A stretch of DNA of 64,000 nt from CAVQCX01 sp963775335 (lineage in GTDB: Bacteria > Pseudomonadota > Gammaproteobacteria > Chromatiales > Chromatiaceae): positions 868,001 to 932,000 of the forward strand of contig CAVZIJ010000003.1 in assembly GCA_963775335.1 (NCBI GenBank). Reading direction: 5' to 3'. The notes beneath the pieces were generated by a model, which saw nothing but the letters and a program-made list of their open reading frames with translations, was not told the origin of the DNA and did not search any database. A program made the translations under genes and the position numbers. This document shows positions 46,894 through 55,472 of this stretch, piece by piece (the first letter of the stretch is position 1; each line of letters opens with the position of its first letter).

Positions 46894-48326
46894 TCCGCCG
46901 GAGCCGCAGGAGGACTCGCGGGTCGCCTGCGCCGGCGACGCCGTTTCCTCGGGGCGCCTTCCGGCCGGAGCGCGCTTGCCCGCTCGGCTTCGCCGAGCCC
47001 TTGAAAGTCGGTCCACCAGTCGGCGAGATCCCCGGGGATCTCGCCGGACTGGGCCCTCAGCAGCAGGAAATCATAGGCCGCGCGAAACCGTGGATGCTCC
47101 ATTAGCCGCAACGCACGCTTGCCACTGCGCTGCTCGAAACGCGGCTGCAGCTGCCAGATCTCCCCCATGGGCAAGGCGAAGCGCTTGGGAATGGTGACGC
47201 GCTGCGCTTGCACCGCCAGAACCTCGCTTCCGGCCTGCTGAAAGGCCGCATAGGGGTGATCCGCAGCTCCTTCGGCCATCAAGCGCTCGGCGCGCAGGCG
47301 CACGGGCTCCCAGAGCAGGAAGGCGAAGAGAAATGCCGGGGTCACCGGCTTGCCCTCGCTCACCCTGGCGTCGGTGTTTTCGAGCCCGTGGTAGACCAGC
47401 GTGATCGGGAAGGCATTCTCCTCCCGGGCCAGGCTCGCCTCGGTCTCGGGGAAGAGCTTGCCGAACAGGTTGTAATGGCGCAGCTTTTCGAAGGCTTCGA
47501 CCCCCGTACCCGCCAGGAACAGCTTCAGCACCTCGTCGAACAGCCGAGCGGGCGGCACCCCTTCTAGCAGACCGCCCATCGTGAGCAGAGGCGCCTCGCA
47601 GACGGAATCGATCCTGAAGCCCAGCTTGGCTGCGAAGCGCACCGCCCGGAGCATGCGCACCGGGTCCTCCCGATAACGCACCAGCGGATCACCGAGCATT
47701 CGCAGCACACCTTCCTTGAGGTCATCCATCCCACCCGTGTAGTCGATGACCGAGAAATCCTCGATGTTGTAGTAGAGGGCGTTGACCGTGAAGTCCCGGC
47801 GTAGCGCATCCTGCTCTATGGTGCCGTATACGTTGTCGCGCACGATCATACCGTTCTCGAGCTCGTGCTCGTCGGACACCTCATCGGTGTTCACGCCGCG
47901 AAAGGTCGCGACCTCGATGATCTCGGACCCGAAGTGCACGTGGGCCAGACGGAAGCGTCGCCCGATCAGCCGGCAGTTGCGAAACACCCGGCGCACGTCT
48001 TCGGGCCGCGCGTCCGTGGCCACGTCAAAGTCCTTGGGCTCGCGCCCGAGCAGCAGGTCGCGCACACCGCCGCCGACCAGATGCGCCTGATAGCCGGCAG
48101 CCCTCAGCCGATAGAGAACCTTGAGCGCGAACTCGCTGATGTTGGCCCGGGAAATGATGTGATCCGGGCGCGAGATAATTGTGGGGCTGACGATGTTCTT
48201 ATCCTGCCTGGCTGTGCCGTCTCGGAGACTTCCCGCGCTGTCGGCACCCCTCCTCTGGAAGCGATCTTCGTCGGAACTTGCCGGGATCCTGCGCAGCAAG
48301 CCCGAGAACCGCCGTGTATGATACAA
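46890..48326 (-). CDS. pcnB: Poly(A) polymerase I
   Basis: Polyadenylates RNA 3' ends for decay. The 478-residue product shows HLVGGGVRDLLLGREPKDFDVATDA (nucleotidyltransferase GG...DxD), RNCRLIGRRFRLAHVHFG, DFTVNALYYN and DPVRMLRAVRFAAKLGF; the C-terminus is basic (KRRRRRRRPASP). The start at ATG 48326 gives an N-terminal tail of about 58 residues before the conserved core, similar in length to the E. coli enzyme, which itself uses a rare start, so the start here is not certain. It heads the run pcnB-folK-panB-panC. Confidence 0.94.
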   Translation of the reverse strand: MYHTRRFSGLLRRIPASSDEDRFQRRGADSAGSLRDGTARQDKNIVSPTIISRPDHIISRANISEFALKVLYRLRAAGYQAHLVGGGVRDLLLGREPKDFDVATDARPEDVRRVFRNCRLIGRRFRLAHVHFGSEIIEVATFRGVNTDEVSDEHELENGMIVRDNVYGTIEQDALRRDFTVNALYYNIEDFSVIDYTGGMDDLKEGVLRMLGDPLVRYREDPVRMLRAVRFAAKLGFRIDSVCEAPLLTMGGLLEGVPPARLFDEVLKLFLAGTGVEAFEKLRHYNLFGKLFPETEASLAREENAFPITLVYHGLENTDARVSEGKPVTPAFLFAFLLWEPVRLRAERLMAEGAADHPYAAFQQAGSEVLAVQAQRVTIPKRFALPMGEIWQLQPRFEQRSGKRALRLMEHPRFRAAYDFLLLRAQSGEIPGDLADWWTDFQGLGEAERASALRPEGAPRKRRRRRRRPASPPAAPAE

Positions 48327-48475
48327 CGCCCGGCCCGCTTCCGTAGAGTCGCATCGGGCGGCCCGATCTGGATCATCGACGGGCTATCGCGCCGGCATCG
48401 TCGCTGAGCGAGGCAGCGTGGATCGGACCGGCCGGCTCGGTCGCTGTGACCCGGGCGGACTCGCGCGGGGTCCGG

Positions 48476-49195
48476 CTACTCCCGCTTGAGCCCGTACATC
48501 ACCTCGAAGGTCGGGCACAGATAATGCTCGTCCACGAAGCCGCCTTCGACGCACACCTTCTTGGTGTCCAGAAAGTGCAAATCGAAGAGCTTGCTGTAGA
48601 GCTCGAACAGATACAGCGGCTGCCAACAGGTCATGACCTGCCAGGGCGAGTCCCGGAACGAGAAGACCCCCCGCGTGCAACGGTGGGTGGAGTCGTACCA
48701 CGCTTGGCGCCACGCGAGCCGGGACACATAGTCCTTGGTCTTCTCCGAGGTGAAGCCATCGCTGGGGAACAGGAAGACCACGGCGCCCCCCTCGTTCAGC
48801 GCCCCGGCGATCTTGAGAAGGACCCCCTGCTGGTCTTGCTCGCTGTGGACGAAGTTATGGAACCAGGCGGCAGTGATCAGATCGTAGCGGCGCTCCAACG
48901 GGTACTCCAGGAAATCGCCGTGATGAAACTGGATCGCCTTCAGGCGGGGGCTCGCCCTGGCCTCGTCGATCAGCGCGAGGGAGAGATCGATCCCCTCTAC
49001 ACGCTCGGCGTACTTCGCCAGAACCGCCGTGGAATCGCCGGCGCCACAGGCAACATCCAATGCCGCTGGCACCCGCCTCGACCCGGCCGCGGCCCGAATA
49101 CCCTGCTCGAAGCACGCAGTAACGAAGCCGTAATAGCGGTCCGAGAACGCGCTGTTTGTCTTGTACGCGCTGTACTGCGCCCACGCATCGTCCAT
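48476..49195 (-). CDS. Class I SAM-dependent methyltransferase
   Basis: A 239-residue soluble protein. ATG 49195 (MDDAWAQYSAYKTNSAFSDRYYG) is preferred; the upstream part of the frame to 49354 is low complexity. The SAM site is ALDVACGAGDSTAVLAKY, with VEGIDLSLALIDEAR and YDLITAAWFHNFVHSEQD following, a typical Rossmann methyltransferase. The C-terminal part (VMTCWQPLYLFELYSKLFDLHFL) suggests a small-molecule substrate, not identified. No partner gene clarifies its role. Confidence 0.85.
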   Translation of the reverse strand: MDDAWAQYSAYKTNSAFSDRYYGFVTACFEQGIRAAAGSRRVPAALDVACGAGDSTAVLAKYAERVEGIDLSLALIDEARASPRLKAIQFHHGDFLEYPLERRYDLITAAWFHNFVHSEQDQQGVLLKIAGALNEGGAVVFLFPSDGFTSEKTKDYVSRLAWRQAWYDSTHRCTRGVFSFRDSPWQVMTCWQPLYLFELYSKLFDLHFLDTKKVCVEGGFVDEHYLCPTFEVMYGLKRE

Positions 49196-49365
49196 CGCCC
49201 GTCTCGCTCTGATCGATCGGCTCAGACCTGCCCGCACCCCACCCCGAGCCCCGTGGCGCTCGGCCCATAGTCCCACCCAGGCGATAGACGCCCGGGCCAT
49301 CGGCGGCGGCACCCGGCCCCCCCTTGGACCAGGGTCGGCGCGTTCTGCGAGCACGTCGGTACCGC

Positions 49366-49839
49366 TCAGTCACCCCGCAGCAGATCCTGCAGGAAGTCCG
49401 CCGCCCGGGCGTAAATCCCGGGGCAACGGGACTCGCGGGGTCCGGCGACATTGAGCACCCCCACGCCGCGCTGTCTCAACCAGTCCCGCACGGCGGCCAC
49501 GTCGGGCGGGCGTTCCAGATCGACGATCAAACGGGGGCGGCCAAGCCTCCGAGCGACCTCCCAGGTCAGGGCCGTCCCTCCCTGCGACGCACCCGCGGTC
49601 AATATGAGGGTCGCCTGGGAGTCCCGGACGTTGCGCTCCGTGCGCACGGCATACTCCGCCTCGGCGGTCTCCCGTAAAGGATACCGTGGGGCTATGGGCC
49701 CGTCTTCGGCCCGGCGCCCCGCCGGACACCAGCCGCCGCAGGGCAGGCCGAGGGCCAGCGCCACATCGAGCGCCGCCCGGTCGACACCGGTCTGGCCGCC
49801 CGAAATAATCCGCTCGATCGGCATCGCGGAGAGGGACAT
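49366..49839 (-). CDS. SLOG-fold protein of the circularly permuted YpsA / putative molybdenum carrier type
   Basis: A 157-residue protein beginning with IERIISGGQTGVDRAALDVAL, the hallmark of the putative molybdenum carrier (cpYpsA) group. Further motifs are GGWCPAGRRAEDGPI, RNVRDSQATLIL and SQGGTALTWEVARRLGRPRLIVDL. The fold is Rossmann-like, thought to bind nucleotides or related ligands; the molybdenum link is by family name only. A second ATG five codons in is equally possible. The following gene on the strand starts well away, so it may be alone. Confidence 0.88.
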   Translation of the reverse strand: MSLSAMPIERIISGGQTGVDRAALDVALALGLPCGGWCPAGRRAEDGPIAPRYPLRETAEAEYAVRTERNVRDSQATLILTAGASQGGTALTWEVARRLGRPRLIVDLERPPDVAAVRDWLRQRGVGVLNVAGPRESRCPGIYARAADFLQDLLRGD

Positions 49840-49858
49840 CGACTTTGGTCCCCAGGCT

Positions 49859-51640
49859 TCAGCTCACCAGCAAGGCGGACTTCGCGAGGTTGCGCAGCGC
49901 CTGGTCCACGACGCTCTCGATGGTGCGCCGCGCCTCATCCGGCCTGGCCAGCAGTGCCTCCTTGTCGCGCAAAGGCAGATCGCCGTCACGAGCCAGGGTC
50001 ATGGCGTGCTCCACCAAGGCGGCCCGTTCATGGGTGCCATCCAGCACCGGTGCCAGCAGCCGGGCCACGGGGCCGATTCGGGTCTGGCGATGCTGCATGT
50101 CGACCACCGTGGTCTTGCCGTTCTTGACCTGATACGCGGCGACCGGGCTCAGCCGCGGCCTCGCGGACACCTCGACCTCGCAGGGCACCTGCCAGGTTCG
50201 CAGATCCAGAGCCCCAAGTCCGTAGACACTCAGCAGATCCGCGAGAAGCAATCCCCGCTGGGTCCCGGCATCGGAGCGCTGCCACCGGTCGGGAAGCCGC
50301 TCCATGACGGATTCGAACAGCTCGCTCAGGGACAGCGCCCGAGGGCTCTGCTCGGCAAGCACCACAAGGGCCTCTTTGGTAGCCGGGCGCCGTACGCGCA
50401 CGCTGGCGCCGCGCGGGGTCCGGAAATGACAGACCTTCTGGGGGTCGTGGTCGATCTGCGGCTCCATCGGCTGGCAGTTCGACAGCAGCAACAGGGACTC
50501 CAAGGCCTCGGCGTCCACCCGGCGTCGGATCTTGGCTTCGCCGTGACAAAGCAGCGTCTGGCGGAAGGATCGGTTTCGCAGGAAGTCCATGTACTGCTCC
50601 ATGTGTACAACGTCCGGGCTGATCCGTCCCAGGGTCTCGCGCACTTCAGAGGAATGGACGCCATGCATCAGCATGCCCCCGAAATCCGCCTCTCCCAGGT
50701 ACTGCAGCCCCTGGGCAGCGGCCATGCCCATGAACTGATGGAAATACATCGGCTCGTTAACATCCTCCAGATGATCGTGGAAGAGATAATTGTCTTCCTG
50801 CCGGTCGAGCAGCGCCAGCTCCTGCCGCAGGTACAGGGCATATGGCTGGTTGTCCTTCGGCAGCTGGTCGGTCATGAACTTGAGCAGCGCCTTCGACTGG
50901 CTGATGCGCATCTGCGGCTGCTCGAACTGCTGGGCATGGTAGAGCATCATGTGGCGGACCATCTCGCGCATGTGCCAGGCCGGATACGTGTTGTAGCTGA
51001 TATAGGCGACACCGTTGGACTCGAGATTCCGCCCACTGATCTCGAGGATGCGTTGGCGAATCGGTGCCGGCACCCAGGACAAGACACCGTGGCAGATGAT
51101 GTAATCGAACTTGCCCCAGGAGGCGTCCACGTCCCCTATGTTGGCGTGCTCCAGGCGGATGTTGGCCAGTCCCGCTGCCGCCGCAGCCTTGCGCCCCTCC
51201 TCGATCTGGCGTTTCGACAGGTCGACGCCCACGAATTCACTACCCGGCATCTGCAACGCCATGGGAATGAGGTTGTAGCCCAGACCGCAGCCCAGCTCGA
51301 GGACCCGACAGCCATCGACGGGCGCCGAAGCGAGACCGAACAGGCGCGCCATGGTAGCCAGGCGATCCGGATGGGTCTGCGGAAAGGCATGTGCCGTGTA
51401 AGGAACGAGATCGTAGCTGTAGGCGGGCTCCCCGGTCTCGCCGGTCTGCTCCGGCAACGCTGCGGCGGTCTCCGTCTCGGTCTCCGCGGCGACCTCGACA
51501 GCCGGTTCCGCGGGCGCCTCGTCGGCGACTTCCGGTTCGGCATTGGCCGCCCCGGTCTCTTCCAGCTCGGACGCTGCCCTCATCATCTCCGCCCGTATTT
51601 CTGCCCCTTTACCTACCTTCGAGACCGTCTTGGGTGCCAT
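49859..51640 (-). CDS. SAM methyltransferase with methyltransferase-regulatory domain
   Basis: A 593-residue protein. Residues 1-75 are acidic and Ala/Glu rich, likely disordered. The class I methyltransferase domain follows, with CRVLELGCGLGYNLIPMAL, FVGVDLSKRQIEEG and FDYIICHGVLSWVPAPIRQ. Then comes the regulatory domain typical of this family (YPAWHMREMVRHMMLYHAQQ), and a C-terminal helical part (LAEQSPRALSLSELFESVME). Proteins of this layout are common in proteobacteria with unknown substrates. Confidence 0.88.
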   Translation of the reverse strand: MAPKTVSKVGKGAEIRAEMMRAASELEETGAANAEPEVADEAPAEPAVEVAAETETETAAALPEQTGETGEPAYSYDLVPYTAHAFPQTHPDRLATMARLFGLASAPVDGCRVLELGCGLGYNLIPMALQMPGSEFVGVDLSKRQIEEGRKAAAAAGLANIRLEHANIGDVDASWGKFDYIICHGVLSWVPAPIRQRILEISGRNLESNGVAYISYNTYPAWHMREMVRHMMLYHAQQFEQPQMRISQSKALLKFMTDQLPKDNQPYALYLRQELALLDRQEDNYLFHDHLEDVNEPMYFHQFMGMAAAQGLQYLGEADFGGMLMHGVHSSEVRETLGRISPDVVHMEQYMDFLRNRSFRQTLLCHGEAKIRRRVDAEALESLLLLSNCQPMEPQIDHDPQKVCHFRTPRGASVRVRRPATKEALVVLAEQSPRALSLSELFESVMERLPDRWQRSDAGTQRGLLLADLLSVYGLGALDLRTWQVPCEVEVSARPRLSPVAAYQVKNGKTTVVDMQHRQTRIGPVARLLAPVLDGTHERAALVEHAMTLARDGDLPLRDKEALLARPDEARRTIESVVDQALRNLAKSALLVS

Positions 51641-51697
51641 GGCGTGGGTGACCTTGGTTGTCCAGATCGAAACTATGAAGCGGCGCCGCGGGAGGGA

Positions 51698-52558
51698 TCA
51701 AAAGACATCGAGATCCCGTCCTGAGACCACCGGCCCGTCGTAGCCTTCCCTGATCTCCGCGATCAGTCCCTCGTCCGTCGTGCCCCAGAACAGCTGGTGG
51801 TGGAGCACCAGCAGGCCAGGCCGAGCGGCGGCGGCAATCTCGGCCAGCTCCCGGGTGGAGGTGTGCATGCGCGCGTGGTAGCGCTGCCACCCGGGCGGAC
51901 GCTTGGCGAAACCGGCGCCCGAGTACACCTCGTGAAGCAGCAGGTCGCAACCGCGCGCCTGCGCGATCAGGGTCGGGGTCGGCGCCGTATCACCGGAAAT
52001 TACCACGCTTCGCCCCGGCGCATCGAACCGAAAACCGAAGGCCGGCCAGTCTCCGTGGTCCACGGGGAACGCAGTGACCCTTAACCCGCCGACGCGACAA
52101 ACCTCCCCCGCCCCGATCTCATGGGCCTCCACCTGCCAGCCGGTGTCGTTGCAAGGCTCGAGACCCCGTGTGCGCTCGCGGATGTCCTCCCGGTACGCCT
52201 CAATCAGGTGCTCGAGCATGGCCACCGTGCCCATGGGCCCGAACACCTGCAAGGCCGCTTCGCGACCGAGGGTCCAAGGCGAGAGGATCAGATCCGGGAG
52301 CCCGGCCGTGTGGTCCGAGTGCAGATGGGTGAGAAACAGGTGGCGCAGGCGGCGCGGCGCCAGGGACTCGACGCCCCGCAGGGCGGCCGCGGCCGCGCGG
52401 CGCACTACGCCAGGGCCGCAATCCACCAGATACGCCTCTTCGCCGACGACCACTGCCGAGGCCGGCCCCGCCCGCTGCGGATCGGCATTGGGCGTTCCGG
52501 TGCCCAGGAGCACGAGCCGCACCGTTCGGCCTTGGCCTCTCTCGCCTTGAGATTGCAT
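51698..52558 (-). CDS. MBL-fold metallohydrolase, RNase Z-like
   Basis: A 286-residue metallo-beta-lactamase-fold hydrolase. ATG 52558 (MQSQGERGQGRTVRLVLLGTG) is used; the frame is open to 53197 but lies over the sulfotransferase. Zinc ligands are in FLTHLHSDHTAGLPDLIL (HxHxDH), DHGDW, SGDTAP and VLHHQLFW. The opening LLGTGTPNADPQRAGPASAV resembles RNase Z and related phosphodiesterases. The length and absence of the RNase Z exosite suggest a general hydrolase, not proven tRNase Z. Confidence 0.87.
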   Translation of the reverse strand: MQSQGERGQGRTVRLVLLGTGTPNADPQRAGPASAVVVGEEAYLVDCGPGVVRRAAAAALRGVESLAPRRLRHLFLTHLHSDHTAGLPDLILSPWTLGREAALQVFGPMGTVAMLEHLIEAYREDIRERTRGLEPCNDTGWQVEAHEIGAGEVCRVGGLRVTAFPVDHGDWPAFGFRFDAPGRSVVISGDTAPTPTLIAQARGCDLLLHEVYSGAGFAKRPPGWQRYHARMHTSTRELAEIAAAARPGLLVLHHQLFWGTTDEGLIAEIREGYDGPVVSGRDLDVF

Positions 52559-52768
52559 GTCGCCCCGTGCGCTGCCCCTCGGCGAGAGACTCCCGCCGGC
52601 CGAGCTATTCGAACGGGAAAGCGCCCGCGGCGCAAGACGCCGAGCTGGGCTGTTTTGCGCTCTCTGCCTTTGTGGCATAGTGGCCGCTGCTTCGCGCCCG
52701 GCCCTGCGCCGCAGCATCGCCGATCCGAGGCGACCAGAAGAACGAGCCCACCAGGGAAACGACCCGCC

Positions 52769-53734
52769 TTGCTTACGAAGAAGCTGATCTGCGTCACGGG
52801 CCTGCCGCGCGCGGGCTCCACTCTGCTCTGTCAGCTCCTCGGCCTGCACCCCGAGATCTACAGCCCAGGCCACAGCTCGCCGCTGAACGAGGCACTGCGC
52901 AAGGTGCGCCAGGAGCTGAGCGACTCCACCTTTTTTGCTTCCCAGCTGGATGTCGATGCAGACCTCGTCCACCGGCGCCTGCTCACTGCCTTCCGGGGCT
53001 TCGTCGAGGGCTGGTTTGCCGAGGCCCCGCAACGCCTCGTGGTGGACAAGAACCGCGCCTGGCTGCGCAGCATTGAGCTCGCCCACCTGCTCGACCCCAA
53101 TGTGAAGATGGTCGTCTGCATCCGAGATCTGGGGCAGATCTTCGGCTCCGTGGAGGCCCAGCACCAGAAGACGCTCCTGTTCGAGTTTCCCGATCACCTC
53201 GACCCGGACAGCCCCTTGGTGCGGGCCAACCGGATCTTCGGCGACGGCGGCATCGTGGGCTGGCCGTTACGCTCGATGGAAGGACTACAGGACATCCAGA
53301 GCATGGAGCTGAGGCCGCATCTGTACTACCTGGCCTTCGAGAAGCTGATGGAGGACCCAGTGGACGCGATGGAGCGGCTCTGGCATTGGATCGGCGTGCG
53401 CCCTGTGTCCTGGGACCCCAACAATCTCCCGGTAAAGCCCGGTGAGTCCGACAGCTATTACCGAATGAAGTACCGACACAGCACCTACCCGAGCATCCGC
53501 ACGCCGGGGCTCCACCGGATCTCCTCGCGCATCGAGGATAGCCTCAAGCAGAGGTTCCGCTGGTATTACCAGCAGTTCTATCCCCACCTGCTACCCAAAC
53601 CGGCCCCCCGTCAGACGCCGGACACGCCCTCCCAGGCGCCGGCCCCGTCTCAACCCGGGCAGGGGCGACCCGACCGAGAGTCTCAGGGCCGGGGGAAGCA
53701 GAAAGGCGCACCGGGCGGAGAGCGTAAAGGCTGA
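52769..53734 (+). CDS. Sulfotransferase family protein
   Basis: PAPS-dependent sulfotransferase fold. The 5'-phosphosulfate loop is ICVTGLPRAGSTLLCQLLG near the start; RNRIFGDGGIVGWPL-like VRANRIFGDGGIVGWPL and YLAFEKLMEDPVDAMERLWHWIG (3'-phosphate and PSB regions) follow. No ATG precedes the conserved N-terminus; TTG 52769, behind AGGGAAAC, is the most plausible start, giving 321 residues. The last 45 residues are Pro/Gln/Gly rich and disordered. It diverges from the MBL gene. Substrate unknown; the nearby glycosyltransferase hints at a glycan or surface molecule. Confidence 0.88.
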   Translation: MLTKKLICVTGLPRAGSTLLCQLLGLHPEIYSPGHSSPLNEALRKVRQELSDSTFFASQLDVDADLVHRRLLTAFRGFVEGWFAEAPQRLVVDKNRAWLRSIELAHLLDPNVKMVVCIRDLGQIFGSVEAQHQKTLLFEFPDHLDPDSPLVRANRIFGDGGIVGWPLRSMEGLQDIQSMELRPHLYYLAFEKLMEDPVDAMERLWHWIGVRPVSWDPNNLPVKPGESDSYYRMKYRHSTYPSIRTPGLHRISSRIEDSLKQRFRWYYQQFYPHLLPKPAPRQTPDTPSQAPAPSQPGQGRPDRESQGRGKQKGAPGGERKG

Positions 53735-53788
53735 GCCCGATTCTGCCGGGGTCGGACGGGTCAGCGAGCGCTGTGAGCGGAGGCGAGG

Positions 53789-54931
53789 CTAACGTCCCGG
53801 CGGGGCATCCGCGCTGACCGAGTAGAGCCGACGATACTCGCCGAGCACCCGCTCGGTGGTGAAGGTCCTGGCAGCCTGCCGGCACCCGGTGGCCATGGAT
53901 GGGACCAGGTCCCGAGCCCGCAAGACGCCCAGCACCGTGTCCCGCAGAGCATCCGGGGCCTCGGCAGGATAGATCCAGCCCGTTCGCCCGGGGACGAGCA
54001 GCTCGGGGAGCCCGCCCAAGTTGCTGACAACGGCGGGAACGCCATAGGCGAACCCTTCGATCACGCCGCGTCCGAAGGTCTCCTCGCACAGGGATGGGAA
54101 GACCAGCACGTCGATCCGCGGGAAGAACTGCTCCGGATCCGTGTACCCCAGGAACCGCACCCTCGGACCCTCGAAACGGCGCCGCGCCTCCTGAGCGAAC
54201 GCACTGTCGACCCGCCCGGCGACCAGGAGCTCCGCCGGGAGGTGGGAGGGAAGGCCAACCACGGTCTCCAGCAACCTCATCAGGCCCTTCTCCTCGGCCA
54301 GTCGGCCAAGGTAGCCGAAGCGCAGTGCCGGGCCGAGCGGGGACCGATGAAACGCACCCGCCGGCGGATCATACGCGTTGGGAATGACGCAGACTCGCCT
54401 CGCATCTCCGAACAGACCCGCCGCGCGGTGCCGCTCGAGCACATGGCGGCTCACCCCAGCGACGACATCGACGCGTGCCACGAAAGGGCGCGCCGTTTCC
54501 GCGACCAACCGGCAGCCGGGGCAGACCGTCTCGCATATCCGTCCATCCCGAAACAGCAGGCCCTGAGCACACAGCAGCGAGTACTCGTGGAGGGTGTGCA
54601 CGACCCGACCCGCATAGTCGGCGAGGATCTGCGCCAACCGGGGCCTATCGAAACCCTTCAGGAAATTGGTATGGACGGCGTCCGGCCGCTCCTGTGCCAC
54701 CAGGCTACCCACCGCTTGCGCGGCCTCCACATCCGTCATCGCAAACGGCAGGCGCCAGACGACCACACCGTTGAGCTCGTGGCGCAGCGGCCGCGGCACG
54801 GCACCGCGGCACGCGACTAACACGCTGTCACCGGCTCGCGCCATGGCCTCGGCCAGGATCTGGACGAAACGCGCGGCACCCCCGATGCCGCCCGGATGAT
54901 AGCGGGCGTTGACGAGCAGGACCTTGATCAT
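53789..54931 (-). CDS. Glycosyltransferase family 4 protein
   Basis: A 380-residue GT-B glycosyltransferase. The N-terminal domain begins MIKVLLVNARYHPGGIGGAARFVQ; the C-terminal donor-binding domain has RFGYLGRLAEEKGLMRLLE and the EX7E region in VFPSLCEETFGRGVIEGFAYGVP. Likely role is adding a sugar from a nucleotide donor to a surface glycan or lipid. It is a single minus-strand gene facing the sulfotransferase end to end; no polysaccharide cluster is present. Confidence 0.92.
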   Translation of the reverse strand: MIKVLLVNARYHPGGIGGAARFVQILAEAMARAGDSVLVACRGAVPRPLRHELNGVVVWRLPFAMTDVEAAQAVGSLVAQERPDAVHTNFLKGFDRPRLAQILADYAGRVVHTLHEYSLLCAQGLLFRDGRICETVCPGCRLVAETARPFVARVDVVAGVSRHVLERHRAAGLFGDARRVCVIPNAYDPPAGAFHRSPLGPALRFGYLGRLAEEKGLMRLLETVVGLPSHLPAELLVAGRVDSAFAQEARRRFEGPRVRFLGYTDPEQFFPRIDVLVFPSLCEETFGRGVIEGFAYGVPAVVSNLGGLPELLVPGRTGWIYPAEAPDALRDTVLGVLRARDLVPSMATGCRQAARTFTTERVLGEYRRLYSVSADAPPGR

Positions 54932-55012
54932 GGCGGACGGCGGGGAAACCCCGTGGTCACTGGCGGATCCGACCGCCCCACAGCGACAGGGCCTCTACCT
55001 TTCAATCTAGTT

Positions 55013-55297
55013 TCAACGGAACCGGGACAGGAGACCCTGTCCGATCAGCTCTCGGCGCAAGTCTTTGAATAACGTCTCCGCCAGGTCTCTGTCCACCGAC
55101 CGAGCCGCCTCCTGCAGCGCGGACAATCGCCGCACGGCCTCCCTATCGCCTTGCCGGGCGGCGAGGACTCGCCTCATCTGGCCCGCCCGGTCGTCGACAT
55201 CCATGGCGGTGAGAACCCCCGGGTCGGCTAGAAACATCTCGACGGATTTCTCGAAACGGTCATAGGCCTGCTGCAAATCGTCGCCAATCATGGCCAC
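55013..55297 (-). CDS. Small helical hypothetical protein
   Basis: A 94-residue, charged, mostly helical protein (IGDDLQQAYDRFEKSVEMFL, RRVLAARQGDREAVRRLSALQE). There is no signal or membrane segment and no family that I recognise. Starts at 55297 or 55291 are both possible. It diverges from the cytochrome gene by 175 bases. Confidence 0.55.
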   Translation of the reverse strand: MAMIGDDLQQAYDRFEKSVEMFLADPGVLTAMDVDDRAGQMRRVLAARQGDREAVRRLSALQEAARSVDRDLAETLFKDLRRELIGQGLLSRFR

Positions 55298-55472
55298 CCC
55301 GCGGAGATAGCCGTTCCAAGGGCTTGTTGTAACGGTTCGGCCCCCGGGATTTCCAGGCCCCGGGGTTTCCCGATCTTTTCTCGGGGCAGGACGCTGCTAA
55401 AATCGGTTCCCCAACGAACGCGTGCCTTCGGCCTCGGCAAGCTCGATCCTCTGCCCGTGAGGTGAACAGGAG

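Noticed and set aside
51640..53197. N-terminal extension of the MBL-fold gene to 53197
   Set aside because: The extra 213 codons lie antisense to the conserved sulfotransferase; ATG 52558 gives the family-like N-terminus.
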